Below, piece by piece: positions 8,762 through 17,872 of a stretch of 64,000 bases of DNA. Source of the DNA: Enterobacter sp. CC120223-11 (GTDB lineage Bacteria > Pseudomonadota > Gammaproteobacteria > Enterobacterales > Enterobacteriaceae); assembly GCF_900215375.1 (NCBI RefSeq), contig NZ_OBEF01000004.1, forward strand, positions 248,001 through 312,000, in the 5' to 3' direction. The stretch's first letter is position 1. Every line of letters starts with the position of its first letter. A model generated the notes under the pieces. That model did not search any database, was not told where the DNA came from, and saw only the letters and a program-made list of their open reading frames with translations. A program made the position numbers and the translations under genes.

Positions 8762-9241
8762 TTATTTATACTCACACATCATGACCCAGTTATCATTAAT
8801 CATCACCAGCCAGTCATCACGATTAATGGGTTTAAACAGCAGCGTTAAATCCTGATTGCCTTCACTTATCAAAAACGTTTTCGCAGGCAGCTGATCGCCC
8901 ACTGCGATATTTATTGCAGCGACTTTGCCGTGAACCACATTGGCTTTGCGTCTGACATTATCCAGGACCAGCGTTCGGTTAAATACCTTGTTACCGTCAG
9001 CGTCTGAGCGAATACCAAAGAGCGTCAGGCGCGACAGTTTCGGCCACCAGGTAATCACGCCATTAAAACGATAAGGTCGCAGGCTCTCATCAATAAAATG
9101 CCCCTCACGAATAACGCTGGTGCAGGGTTCTGTCGGGGTGCTTTGCGCATCAAAATAGTGCCAACTGAGCCAGGCCAGAGCACCACCTAAAAAGAGCGCG
9201 CCGGTGACGGTCAGTACGAAGAGTAATAGTCGTAATTGCAT
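8762..9241 (-). CDS. FidL/YqeJ-like inner-membrane partner of the adjacent regulator
   Basis: A 159-aa protein with one N-terminal membrane anchor (residues about 4-27) and a periplasmic remainder without recognisable catalytic motifs. Size, topology and position match FidL of Salmonella SPI-3 and E. coli YqeJ, which follow the ToxR-like genes marT and yqeI. The arrangement also parallels ToxR/ToxS, where the small partner stabilises or modulates the regulator's periplasmic domain. The start lies 31 nt inside the upstream regulator gene, so the two are probably translationally coupled. The family call rests on layout and overall look rather than on a signature motif. Confidence 0.65.
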   Translation of the reverse strand: MQLRLLLFVLTVTGALFLGGALAWLSWHYFDAQSTPTEPCTSVIREGHFIDESLRPYRFNGVITWWPKLSRLTLFGIRSDADGNKVFNRTLVLDNVRRKANVVHGKVAAINIAVGDQLPAKTFLISEGNQDLTLLFKPINRDDWLVMINDNWVMMCEYK

Positions 9242-9954
9242 TTTCCCTCCTTAGATAATTCTCCTTCACACTGAGCAACAAAGACTTTTGGCCCGTTGGT
9301 GGCGATATAAACGTTATTGATGCCCTCAGGGACTTCACGCTGCTTTTGTTCCAGCACGGAGCGATCGATGCTGCGTCGCGAGGAGAAATGAAAGGTCACC
9401 CCGTTAATCACCATGCTGTCCTGAAACGCCCGGGGGGCTTCCCTCATTGCGGGTACGATGGCCGGCGGCAGCAGAATCAACGCCAGACAAACGCCCAGCA
9501 GCAGCCTGTTGGCAAGCTTATTGGCTGGGGCGAGGCTCGCCGATGCAGGCTCCTCCGGCAAACCTGAGAGAACACAGTCCGGATGAGGTTCAGCAGCATC
9601 GCACTCGCTCTCTGTCGCGTCCCCGACCGCAGCCTCAGGTGCAGTTTCCGGCACTAACACCAGCCCATAGCGGGGAATCGTTTTGATAATGCTGCCCGGC
9701 AGGCCTGCAAACTGCAGCTTGCGCCTCAGCATTTTGATCAGCTGATGGTAGCTCGACTCGCTGACGATAGTGCCCTGGCTGTGCCATATCTCTTCAAAGA
9801 TGGTCTCTTTTTTACATTTTCCGCTAATGATGAGTTCGAGCAGACGCCGCTCATTTGGCGTCAGATGAATATCTCCCTCCTCCCGGCTGGTCAGGCATGA
9901 TTTCTCCGGCACGAACGTGACGGTAGATGAAAGAAAAATCTCTTCGCGATCCAC
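9211..9954 (-). CDS. ToxR/CadC/MarT-like membrane-bound transcriptional regulator
   Basis: Residues about 25-100 form an OmpR-type winged helix (LTPNERRLLELIISG, then SSYHQLIKMLRRKLQ and IIKTIPRYGLVL), the DNA-binding module of ToxR, CadC and E. coli YqeI. A variable linker follows. One membrane helix at about 148-168 (LLLGVCLALILLPPAIV) leads into a short periplasmic tail of about 75 residues with two cysteines (AQCEGELSKEGKCNY), which could form a disulfide. No receiver domain is present, so signalling is presumably direct through the membrane. The downstream FidL-like gene overlaps its end. Target genes are unknown; the divergent LuxR gene and the flanking chitinase are the nearest candidates. 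Confidence 0.82.
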   Translation of the reverse strand: MDREEIFLSSTVTFVPEKSCLTSREEGDIHLTPNERRLLELIISGKCKKETIFEEIWHSQGTIVSESSYHQLIKMLRRKLQFAGLPGSIIKTIPRYGLVLVPETAPEAAVGDATESECDAAEPHPDCVLSGLPEEPASASLAPANKLANRLLLGVCLALILLPPAIVPAMREAPRAFQDSMVINGVTFHFSSRRSIDRSVLEQKQREVPEGINNVYIATNGPKVFVAQCEGELSKEGKCNYDYYSSY

Positions 9955-10442
9955 GGGAAAGTCCTGGTAATTATCTGACTAACGGTTCAGGTACGAAAAT
10001 GAAATACCTGTAATATTTATGAGACAAACGTAATCGGTATTATTCATGCTGATGCTGCAGCGACTCGCCGTTATGAATAAGGGGTTACCGTAACAACATC
10101 CCCCTACAATTGGTAGTGTCACTCTTTAGCGCCCGATTTTTATTCATGAGTTTTCTGAGCGCGACAGGTCATTACCCTGAGTTTATTATCAGTTTTTTAT
10201 ATTCAAAACCTGATAATCAGCCCATCACGCCGAGAATAGGGGAAAACATTAAGCAGAAGTTTCTTAAACCCTCAGGGCAGTTCCGGTATCCAGGCAAGAG
10301 ACTTCCACTACTCAGGAAAAAATCCGTCAGGCAGAGTGTGAGAATAATAGTGATGGTCCTGTGCCCTGAAGTATCTGTGTTATGTTGTTTGGGCTTTATT
10401 ACTGCATGCTTATTATTCCAGACAGAGGATGGTTGGAGTTTT
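9955..10442. other. 488-bp intergenic region between divergent regulators
   Basis: It separates the ToxR-like gene (leftward) from the LuxR-type gene (rightward). A plus-strand frame runs in from 10110 but its first 111 codons do not resemble the downstream protein family, so I treat this stretch as regulatory. It is AT-rich with several short TATAAT-like strings. I see no clear operator. Confidence 0.45.
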
Positions 10443-10976
10443 ATGGCTATTTATCTTTTTTCAGACGATCACTATTTTTCTTTCGGTCTGACCCGGCTGT
10501 TACAGAAGGAACATCTCACGCTGAAATGCTACAGCTGGGAAGCGTGGGGCCCGCAGTTTACGAAATTTAACCTTTTTCCCGGCGATATTCTGTTACTTGA
10601 CGGCAGCACCACAGGATTCAACAAACACTGTATTTGCTTTCCTCTAAATCAGCAGATCGCCAAAATTTTCATTTTCTGTGATAGCCGAAAGGGGCTTATT
10701 CCCGTCTTTACCCGCTGGCAGTACGGCGATAAAAACATGCCTTACAGCGCCTTAACCCAGCAGCTTCATCGCCTGCTCGCGCAACCTGCATTGCAGAACT
10801 TTTGCCCCGGCAGGCTGACGGAAAGAGAGAGTCAGGTTCTGCTGCGGCTGTGGAACAAACTGCCCTATTACCGGATTGCAAAAGACCTGACAATTTCAGT
10901 GAAAACCATCAGCGCCCACAAAATTAATGCATTACGCAAGCTGGGCGTCGGCAGTATTCATGAGATCCTGAACTGA
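10443..10976 (+). CDS. LuxR-type transcriptional regulator with a short atypical receiver-like N-terminus
   Basis: The last 55 residues are a GerE/LuxR helix-turn-helix (LTERESQVLLRLWNKL, then ISVKTISAHKINALRKLGVG). The N-terminal 115 residues keep traces of a receiver fold: an acidic pair in YLFSDDHYFSFG and an Asp in DILLLDGSTTG. They lack the usual Thr/Ser and Lys, so control by phosphorylation is doubtful. I start at ATG 10443 (GGAG at 10435-10438), giving 177 aa. The frame could be extended to 10110, but the added residues look non-coding. It is the first of three LuxR-type proteins in a row with similar recognition helices. Confidence 0.75.
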   Translation: MAIYLFSDDHYFSFGLTRLLQKEHLTLKCYSWEAWGPQFTKFNLFPGDILLLDGSTTGFNKHCICFPLNQQIAKIFIFCDSRKGLIPVFTRWQYGDKNMPYSALTQQLHRLLAQPALQNFCPGRLTERESQVLLRLWNKLPYYRIAKDLTISVKTISAHKINALRKLGVGSIHEILN

Positions 10977-11094
10977 AACGCATTGCTGTACAGCGGCTTG
11001 CGGGTCGGTCTACACTGTAAAAAGTGACGTACAATGCCCGTTTTCATCTCCTTTTATCATCAATGCGTATGACGCTTTTAGCGGATCGGATGTC

Positions 11095-11691
11095 ATGCAA
11101 AAAACCGTTCTGATTGCCGACGATCATCCTGTCTACCTGCTGGGATTACGAACGCTGCTGCAAACCCGCAGCGATCTTTATCGCGTGGTGCACGAGGCAC
11201 TCAATTCTGACGAAGTCATGGACAAGCTGGCGCTCTCCCCCGTCGATATCATTATTACTGACCTGAGCATGCCCGGTGAACGCTTTCCTGACGGCCTGAC
11301 GATGGTTCAGACCCTCGCCCGCCGCTACCCGCAAAGTATGATTGTGGTGGTCACGATGATAACCAACCCTGAACTGCTCGCCTCGCTGCGTCGCAGCGGC
11401 GTCCATGCGGTACTGAGTAAAAACAATCTCTCTACCAACCTCGTACAAGCGCTGCACAGCACGCAGTTGGGACATGTTGTGCCCGCGAAGCAGCAGACTC
11501 AGCTGACCCGCCGCGAAACGGAAGTTCTGCGTCTGATGCTCCGCGGGCTGACGGTGAATCAAATCAGCGAACAGCTCAACCGGACCAAGCAGACCATCAG
11601 CGCGCAGAAAATCAGCGCAATGCGCAAGCTCGGCGCCACCAGCGATTTTGAGCTTTTCCAGTGCGCGCAGAGCCTGGGTCTGGACAGCTAA
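11095..11691 (+). CDS. NarL/BvgA-family response regulator, partner of the adjacent hybrid kinase
   Basis: A 198-aa protein with a receiver (about 1-120) and a LuxR/GerE helix-turn-helix (about 135-195, LTRRETEVLRLMLRGLTVNQ). All receiver landmarks are present: acidic pair in LIADDHP, phospho-acceptor Asp in IIITDLSMPGE, Thr in VVVTMI and Lys in VLSKNN. Family members bind DNA as phosphorylated dimers (EvgA, BvgA, RcsB). The kinase gene starts one base after its TAA, so the two are translationally coupled and very likely cognate. Its regulon cannot be read from the sequence. Confidence 0.88.
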   Translation: MQKTVLIADDHPVYLLGLRTLLQTRSDLYRVVHEALNSDEVMDKLALSPVDIIITDLSMPGERFPDGLTMVQTLARRYPQSMIVVVTMITNPELLASLRRSGVHAVLSKNNLSTNLVQALHSTQLGHVVPAKQQTQLTRRETEVLRLMLRGLTVNQISEQLNRTKQTISAQKISAMRKLGATSDFELFQCAQSLGLDS

Positions 11692-11692
11692 T

Positions 11693-14600
11693 ATGCGTAA
11701 AGGCTTGCTCGCAGCGCTGCTGGTGCTCGCTGGAACAGGATTGCTGCTTATCCATTCGGCCAGGGCTGACGCATTGCGAATAGGCCTGCTCAACGCGCCA
11801 CCGCCCTTTATGCAGCCCAAAGGAACCCCGGGCATTCTGGACGATGAACTCAGCATTCTGTTCAGTAATGCTCTCCAGCCACAAATCACTCGTTACGCCT
11901 CCCCGGCTGAGGGACTGAGCGCCCTGAAGCAGCGCCAGGTCGACCTGCTGATTGCCGCCCGTTCTCCTGCGGAAAACCTGGTGGCCAGTGAACCTATGCT
12001 GACGTTTCCCCTGGCCTCGCTCAGCCTGATCAACGGGAGCGGTGCCACCCTCTGCTTTCCCGAACAGCCGGTCGCGCTGACGCCTCCCTGCTCGCAGGTG
12101 GGCTCCTCCTCCACGGAAGAAAACGTGCGGCAGATGATTCTGGGCGATGCCCGCCGGGTAATTGCCCCGGAATTTATCCTGCGCAGCTGGCTTGCCCGCT
12201 CGCCCGCCACGACTCTGCTGCTGGAGCCGCAGGAAAATCTTCCGCCGCTGCACTTCCGGGGCTGGGCACTCCCGGAACGAACCGATGCGTTGGCAGAGCT
12301 GAATGCGCAGATTCGCGCCATGAACCCGGAAGATGCCCACTGGATGGAGGAGAAATGGCTACTGCCTGCCGGGAGCGTATTCAGCGCCCGTAATCCACCG
12401 GCCAATGAAAATGCGCCTCGCCTGACGCTGCGGGTGCTGCTCCCTGCCGCACCGCCACCGCTGGTGCAGCTGACGCCGGACGGACGGCTGCACGGCGTCT
12501 GGTACGAACTCTTACAGAGTCTGTTTCCGGCCAACCACTTTTCCCTCAACTTCAGGCTGGACACGACCCTGAACGCCCCGCCATCAGCTGGCGATCGGCC
12601 AAGCCTGCGGATTGTTGCAAGCCAGACCGCGCCCTCTGCCGAGGCTATCAGCTTTGATGCGCTGAGCTGGGGACTCGTCAGCCCCTCGAACAAGGCACTT
12701 TCCGGAGATATTTCGTCCTTACGGCACCGGCGGATTGCTGTTCTCGCCCATTCTCCCCTGAGCGCGCTGCTGAATAAGCGACTGCCCGCGGAGGAGCTTG
12801 TCCGGGTAAAAGACCTGCCTCAGGCCTTTGAGCTGCTGCACGCCGGGGGCGCCGATGGGATCGCGGGCGATGCCTACGCGCTTAACTACGCCCTGCGCCA
12901 GAGGGAAGAAAGCAGCATGCAGCTCACGCCTCTGAGCCTGCCGGACACGCCATTGTGGTTCGTCCCGGAGATAGCGAACCCGACGGATGCTCAGCGGGTG
13001 TCGGCGATCCTCGCCTCCGTCACCCGGGCCGATATCGTCAATCATCGGGCAAAGCCGCTGGCGGTCCTCACCGAACAGCCGCCTGCGCCGGATCGCTCGC
13101 TGTGGCTCATCATGCTGGCCATTGTCTCTTTCTGTGCGGCGCTGATCGCCCTGGTGGCCTGGAGTACTGCCCAGCGCCAGCGCCGACAGCGGGAGCAGGA
13201 TACCGCCGCGCTGCACAACGCCCTGGCGCTGTGGCAAACGCTGATGAACAACGCGCCGGTACCGCTGTTTGTCTGCGATCCCTCCGGCAGACTACAGCGT
13301 TATAACGAAGCCTTTCTTCGCGTCCCCTTGCTGACCGAAGTGCCGGAAGAAGGCAGCCAGTTCTCGCGCCTTCCGCTCGGTGAGCTGGCGAGTCAGCTGG
13401 CGCTTCCCCTCAGACTGGCGCTGCTTAACGCCCCGGAGCCGCTGACAGGGGAAACGCGTTTTGCAGGTAACGACACTACGCTCTACTGGTGGCTGTGCCG
13501 TTATACCGATAACAACGGTCACCCACAGGGGATCGTCGGCGGCTGGGTCGACATCAGTGAAAAGGCGGCCCTGACCGCCGCCCTCAACGAAGCCCTTGAG
13601 AGAGCAAACCGCGCCAGCCATGAGAAATCGGACTTCCTCGCCCGCATGAGTCACGATATTCGCACCCCGCTCAACGCGGTGCTTGGCCTGCTGGAGCTCG
13701 AAAAAGGGCACAGCGACAACCTCAACGTCGCGTGGCAGGCAGCAGGCAGCCTTCGGGATCTGATCGGCGATATTCTCGACCTTTCACGCATTGAAGCGGG
13801 CGAGCTTCATCTTGAACCTGCCGTACATAATTTGTGGGAAACCCTGCACGCCAGCGCAGAGATGTTCTCTCACAGCGCTGCGGGTAAGAGGTTACGCTGG
13901 CATGCCACGCTCGCCCTCCCCCGCAACACGCTGTTCTGCTTTGATAAAGCCCGGCTGAATCAGATAGTGGCCAACCTGCTCGGGAACGCCATTAAGTACA
14001 CCTCAGAGGGCGAGGTGCGACTCCAGGTCAATCAGGAGGGTGAATTGCTTCGCCTGAACATCAGCGACACGGGGATCGGGATCTCCCCACAGGCGATGCC
14101 CTCCCTCGGCAAGCCCTGGTTCCAGGCTGACCACTCGGTGCCCCAGAGTAGCGGACTAGGGCTCGCCATTTGCTATCAGTTGGTGGAGCTGATGGGCGGC
14201 AGCCTGACGCTAACCAGCGCCCCCGGAGAAGGCACATCAGCCACGGTATTGCTGCCGCTTCGGCCCGCAATTGCACAGCCCCAAACGGACAGCGAACCGG
14301 AAAACCTGCCGCTCAGGCAGGACAGCATCATGATCGTGGACGACTATCCGGCAAACCTGACTGTGCTTGGGCTGCAGCTGGAAAAACTGGGCCTGCAGGC
14401 TATCTCCTGCTCGAGCGCCAATGAAGCGCTTGCGCACCTTGCCAGTCATCCGGTGGAAGTGTTGATCACCGATTGCCAGATGCCTGGCATGGACGGCTAC
14501 CAGCTTGCCTCGTTGATTTTACTGAATGATATCGCCGGGCTGATTGAGGCACCGCGCGTCCTGCTGGGATGTACAGCCAATGCCCTGCAGGAAGAGAACG

Positions 14601-15058
14601 ACCGGGCGCGGCATGCGGGCATGGATGCGCTGCTGCGCAAACCACTGACCACCGGAGATCTACGCCAGGCGCTGGCAGAATGGGGGTCTCCTGAGGACGA
14701 TACGCCCGATCCAGAAGGCCTCTGGCAGCTGGCCGACGGGCGCCGGGAGGTGATTGAACTGATGCACCAGCAGATGAGTGAGGCCATCAGGCAGGATCTA
14801 CTGGCGCTCAGCGAAGAAGGGCTTACCGCGGAAAAGCTGAGCCATTCGGCGCACCGGCTGAAGGCTTCCTGGAGCCTGTTTGCGATGCGTGAAACGGTCC
14901 GCCGCTGCCAGGCAATAGAAGCCTTACCCGAACTGCTCAGCGCAGGCATTCTGGAGCCTGACAGGCTTCCCCTTCTCGCCGAACGCTTCTCCAGCCTCAT
15001 GCGCGACAGCCTGGCCCGGCTGGATAAGCGGCTGGGAGAATTATCTGACAAGTACTAA
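11693..15058 (+). CDS. EvgS/BvgS-like hybrid sensor histidine kinase
   Basis: About 1,121 aa. A signal peptide (MRKGLLAALLVLAGTGLLL) leads two tandem periplasmic solute-binding-type (VFT) domains (about 27-240 and 243-460). A membrane helix lies near 469-491, then a PAS region (about 510-620). The HisKA phosphorylation site is His654 (ARMSHDIRTPLN). The ATPase domain has N-box NLLGNAIKYT and G1-box SDTGIGIS. A receiver domain carries Asp927 (LITDCQMPGMDG), and a C-terminal Hpt domain carries His1054 (AHRLKASW). This is the full EvgS/BvgS phosphorelay plan (H-D-H to an external receiver). ATG 11693, one base after the regulator's stop, is chosen because it begins a proper signal peptide; an in-frame start at 11648 would not. 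The ligand is unknown. Confidence 0.9.
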   Translation: MRKGLLAALLVLAGTGLLLIHSARADALRIGLLNAPPPFMQPKGTPGILDDELSILFSNALQPQITRYASPAEGLSALKQRQVDLLIAARSPAENLVASEPMLTFPLASLSLINGSGATLCFPEQPVALTPPCSQVGSSSTEENVRQMILGDARRVIAPEFILRSWLARSPATTLLLEPQENLPPLHFRGWALPERTDALAELNAQIRAMNPEDAHWMEEKWLLPAGSVFSARNPPANENAPRLTLRVLLPAAPPPLVQLTPDGRLHGVWYELLQSLFPANHFSLNFRLDTTLNAPPSAGDRPSLRIVASQTAPSAEAISFDALSWGLVSPSNKALSGDISSLRHRRIAVLAHSPLSALLNKRLPAEELVRVKDLPQAFELLHAGGADGIAGDAYALNYALRQREESSMQLTPLSLPDTPLWFVPEIANPTDAQRVSAILASVTRADIVNHRAKPLAVLTEQPPAPDRSLWLIMLAIVSFCAALIALVAWSTAQRQRRQREQDTAALHNALALWQTLMNNAPVPLFVCDPSGRLQRYNEAFLRVPLLTEVPEEGSQFSRLPLGELASQLALPLRLALLNAPEPLTGETRFAGNDTTLYWWLCRYTDNNGHPQGIVGGWVDISEKAALTAALNEALERANRASHEKSDFLARMSHDIRTPLNAVLGLLELEKGHSDNLNVAWQAAGSLRDLIGDILDLSRIEAGELHLEPAVHNLWETLHASAEMFSHSAAGKRLRWHATLALPRNTLFCFDKARLNQIVANLLGNAIKYTSEGEVRLQVNQEGELLRLNISDTGIGISPQAMPSLGKPWFQADHSVPQSSGLGLAICYQLVELMGGSLTLTSAPGEGTSATVLLPLRPAIAQPQTDSEPENLPLRQDSIMIVDDYPANLTVLGLQLEKLGLQAISCSSANEALAHLASHPVEVLITDCQMPGMDGYQLASLILLNDIAGLIEAPRVLLGCTANALQEENDRARHAGMDALLRKPLTTGDLRQALAEWGSPEDDTPDPEGLWQLADGRREVIELMHQQMSEAIRQDLLALSEEGLTAEKLSHSAHRLKASWSLFAMRETVRRCQAIEALPELLSAGILEPDRLPLLAERFSSLMRDSLARLDKRLGELSDKY

Positions 15059-15141
15059 AGAATGCTCTCTATGAAGGCGGTATCTTTCTTCGCATTCGAC
15101 GACAACGTCCTTATCGTCCCCTTTTTTCCGGAGAAATGACC

Positions 15142-15828
15142 ATGAATATCCGTCTTGCTATCGCCGATGAACACACGATTATTCGCCGTGGCGTGCTCTC
15201 GATGATCATGAACATGCCCCCCCTGTCAGGCGATTTGGTTTCGCGAACGGAGTTCAGCGTGGTGGGTGATACCTCATCCCCTTCCGGGCTGCTGACGCTG
15301 CTCTCCAGCCAGGAGGTGGATATTCTGTTTCTCGGTTTCTCCTTAGCGACCTGGAAAAGCCCGAACCCGATCAGCGGCATGGACGGTGTGCTGCTCATCA
15401 AATGGCTGAACCGCAAATATCCGCAGCTGAAAATCGTGGTGCTCTCCCCTTATAAAAATACGCAGCTTATCCGGATGACGCTCGAAGCGGGGGCCAAAGC
15501 CTACATCAGCCGCGACACCTGCGAGAAGACGCTCAGCCGGGCGCTAAGTTCAGTGGTGAACGGTGAAGTGTATATTGAGCGTGAGCTGATGAATTCGCTT
15601 TTTCAGTCGGGAAAGCAGGCCGAACAGGAGCTCTCGCCAAGGGAAATCGACGTGCTGCGCATGCTCTGTAAAGGGCTCAATCTGACCGAAATTGCCCAGC
15701 AAATGCACCTCAGCAATAAAACAGTCAGTGCCCATAAGCTGCGCGCGATGGAGAAAATGGGCGTCAGCAGCGACTGCCAGCTCTACTGCCTGCTTGCCAA
15801 AACCCAGATGTTTGACATCGCCATCTAA
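15142..15828 (+). CDS. LuxR-type regulator with degenerate receiver (no phospho-acceptor Asp)
   Basis: A 228-aa protein with a receiver-like N-terminus and a GerE/LuxR DNA-binding end (LSPREIDVLRMLCKGLNLTE, then NKTVSAHKLRAMEKMG). The acidic pair survives in IADEHTIIRRG. The strand that normally ends in the phospho-acceptor reads VDILFLGFSLA, with Gly in place of Asp, and the conserved Lys position reads YISRDT. Insertions of about 20 residues also lie around residues 25-45 and 75-90. It probably works without phosphorylation, or through dimerisation with another LuxR protein of the cluster. ATG 15142 is preferred because GGAG (15130-15133) is 8 nt away, versus 2 nt for ATG 15136. It follows the kinase gene after an 83-nt gap. 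Confidence 0.8.
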   Translation: MNIRLAIADEHTIIRRGVLSMIMNMPPLSGDLVSRTEFSVVGDTSSPSGLLTLLSSQEVDILFLGFSLATWKSPNPISGMDGVLLIKWLNRKYPQLKIVVLSPYKNTQLIRMTLEAGAKAYISRDTCEKTLSRALSSVVNGEVYIERELMNSLFQSGKQAEQELSPREIDVLRMLCKGLNLTEIAQQMHLSNKTVSAHKLRAMEKMGVSSDCQLYCLLAKTQMFDIAI

Positions 15829-15853
15829 AAAAAACCGCCTGGAAGAAGGCGGT
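15827..15853 (-). terminator. Rho-independent terminator after the copper receptor gene
   Basis: On the minus strand ACCGCCT pairs with AGGCGGT around a CTTCTTCC-like loop, followed by eight Ts. It lies 73 nt past the receptor stop codon and touches the 3' end of the LuxR-type gene, so it may act in both directions. Confidence 0.75.
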
Positions 15854-15925
15854 AGGGCAACACAGGCCAAAATTGCACTCTCAAAAAAGGGGAAGAGAGG
15901 CAGCGGTCGCAGGACTCATTCGGGT

Positions 15926-17872
15926 TCAAAAGTGATAGTTCATCTCCAGCCACCAGGTACGTCCCGGCTCAGCAATCTGCTGCCGGGAGGCGTAGCCAAA
16001 CTCGCTGGCTCCGGCCAGATTCAGGTGCTCGCTATAGGCTTTATTCAGCAGGTTATCAATACCGGCGCTGAGCATCAGATTGTTGGTCACGGCGTAATCC
16101 GCATTCCAGGCCAGCACGCCAAACCCGGCGCTCGGGCCGAAATCTTGTCCCACTACGTTGCCCTGCTGTTTTGCCACCCGGTGCTGCGGTGCAACCCCTC
16201 GCCACATCAGGCCGGTACTCCAGCTATCCTGCTCATAATTAATCCCCAGTCGCCCTTCCAGCGGCGGCATCTGCGGCAATGGCGTGCCGTCAGAACGGTT
16301 TTCGCCCCAGGCGTAGTTGAGGGTACTTTCCAGCGTCCAGTGCGGCGCAAATTGCCAGCTGGCACCGGTTTCGCCGCCCATCACGGTGGCGTTGATATTG
16401 CTGGCCTGAGAAGGCACGCGACTGTAGTCAAAGAGGATGTAGTCGGCAATGCGCCCCACATAAACCGAGGCCCAGGCGTTCACCTCGTCGCCCTTAAACT
16501 GCAGGCCGCTGTCCCACTGTAGCGTCTTCTCACTTTTCAGCGTGCTGAAGCTCTCCTTGCCGGCTTTTCCGGAAAAGAGCTCCCAGTAATCGGGGAAACG
16601 CTCGGTGTAGCCAATGCCGCTGTAGATCATCACCGGCGCATCAGGGAGCAGAAACTCATAGCGGGCAAACGCCCCCGGCAGGACGCTGCTGCGCGAGCCC
16701 TGAGACTGGGCGCGCTTATCGTCCGCTTTAATGCTGTCCAGGCGCGCCCCGACGATCGCGGTGCTGTCATCGCTGACCGCCTGGCGAAGCTCACCGAACG
16801 CGCCAAACTGGGTGAACACGGCATCGTCACGCCACTCTCCGCCACTCTTTTTACGATGTGACTTGCGCATCACATCCGTTCCGGCGGTAAGTTGCGTGGT
16901 TTCATCTTCCCAAACGCCGCTCAGACGGCTGCCCCAGGTGACGCCCCCGACTTCAGTACTGCGCTTCGGCCCCACAGGCTCACGCAGGCTGTAGTTATCC
17001 ATAATATGGTCGGTGTCGTTGTAGTAGCTCTCGAGACTGATCTTACTCAGGGTGTCGCTCAGGTTGTATTTTTCCAGCTTCACCGTCGCACTGCGGCGTG
17101 CAAAGCGGCTGCCGTCCATCATGCGCCCGGCGTAGCGAGCCTTGCCGTCACCGGCACTCGCACTCACTTCCACCAGGGTATCGTCATCCGGCGTCATCCC
17201 GACGGTCACGCCGCCATTCCATTTGCGCCACAGGCTCGGGACGACCTGCCCGTTACCGTCGCGATAGTCGTCCGATACCGAACGGTTACCGTCGAGACGA
17301 ACATAGCCGGAGGCGTTGCCGAACGCGGCGTTGACGTTCTGATCCGAGCGTCCGTTTGCCCCCTGAAGCAGGTCGACAGAGCCCTTGATGCCCGGCTCAC
17401 TGAACAGCTCTGGCTGGCGCTCGAAAAGCAGCGTTCCCGCAGGTGCCATCGGCCCGTGCGTTACCGTTTGTGGGCCTTTGATCACCGTCAGCGTGTCGTA
17501 GCTTTTGGGCGTAATGTATGCGGTTGGCGTATCCATGCGCGAACCGCAGCCCCCCTGCACCGATGCGCCGTCAGTCAGAATATTGAGCCGGGAACCGAAC
17601 ATGCCCCGCAGAACGGGATCGCCATTGCTTCCCCCGCTGCGCACAACAGAAAAACCCGGAATGGTTTTCAGCAGATCCGCCCCGTCGCTCGCCGGAACCG
17701 GCTGCCGGGGAGTCTGGGTCGAGGTGATAAGCCTGCCCGGATCGCGATCGGGCGCGGTGACGGTCATGACCTGTTCGGCGGTGGCCGGAAAGGCTGCAGC
17801 GCAGCAGAGAGCCAGCAGCAGCGGACGGGATGCTATCCTGGTGCGTTTCCCGCGCACGGGGACAATAGACAT
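15926..17872 (-). CDS. TonB-dependent copper receptor (OprC type)
   Basis: About 648 aa with a signal peptide (RPLLLALCCAAAFPATA), a TonB-box-like stretch soon after (EQVMTVTAP), a plug domain (about 50-160) and a 22-strand type beta-barrel ending in the aromatic WWLEMNYHF. The plug has the landmarks of the copper-receptor subfamily: VLRGMFGSRLNILTDGA, GGCGSRMDTPTAYITP and VIKGPQTVTHGP. Members take up copper chelates or free copper across the outer membrane using TonB-ExbBD energy. ATG 17872 has ACGGA 8 nt upstream; the TTG at 17893 lacks a good site. The scs copper-tolerance genes lie 10 kb away but are not in the same operon. No copper-responsive operator is recognisable upstream. Confidence 0.88.
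   Translation of the reverse strand: MSIVPVRGKRTRIASRPLLLALCCAAAFPATAEQVMTVTAPDRDPGRLITSTQTPRQPVPASDGADLLKTIPGFSVVRSGGSNGDPVLRGMFGSRLNILTDGASVQGGCGSRMDTPTAYITPKSYDTLTVIKGPQTVTHGPMAPAGTLLFERQPELFSEPGIKGSVDLLQGANGRSDQNVNAAFGNASGYVRLDGNRSVSDDYRDGNGQVVPSLWRKWNGGVTVGMTPDDDTLVEVSASAGDGKARYAGRMMDGSRFARRSATVKLEKYNLSDTLSKISLESYYNDTDHIMDNYSLREPVGPKRSTEVGGVTWGSRLSGVWEDETTQLTAGTDVMRKSHRKKSGGEWRDDAVFTQFGAFGELRQAVSDDSTAIVGARLDSIKADDKRAQSQGSRSSVLPGAFARYEFLLPDAPVMIYSGIGYTERFPDYWELFSGKAGKESFSTLKSEKTLQWDSGLQFKGDEVNAWASVYVGRIADYILFDYSRVPSQASNINATVMGGETGASWQFAPHWTLESTLNYAWGENRSDGTPLPQMPPLEGRLGINYEQDSWSTGLMWRGVAPQHRVAKQQGNVVGQDFGPSAGFGVLAWNADYAVTNNLMLSAGIDNLLNKAYSEHLNLAGASEFGYASRQQIAEPGRTWWLEMNYHF

Noticed and set aside
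10110..10442. N-terminal extension of the LuxR-type gene
   Set aside because: The added 111 residues do not look like a receiver or any other domain, and ATG 10443 has GGAG upstream and begins a plausible beta strand.
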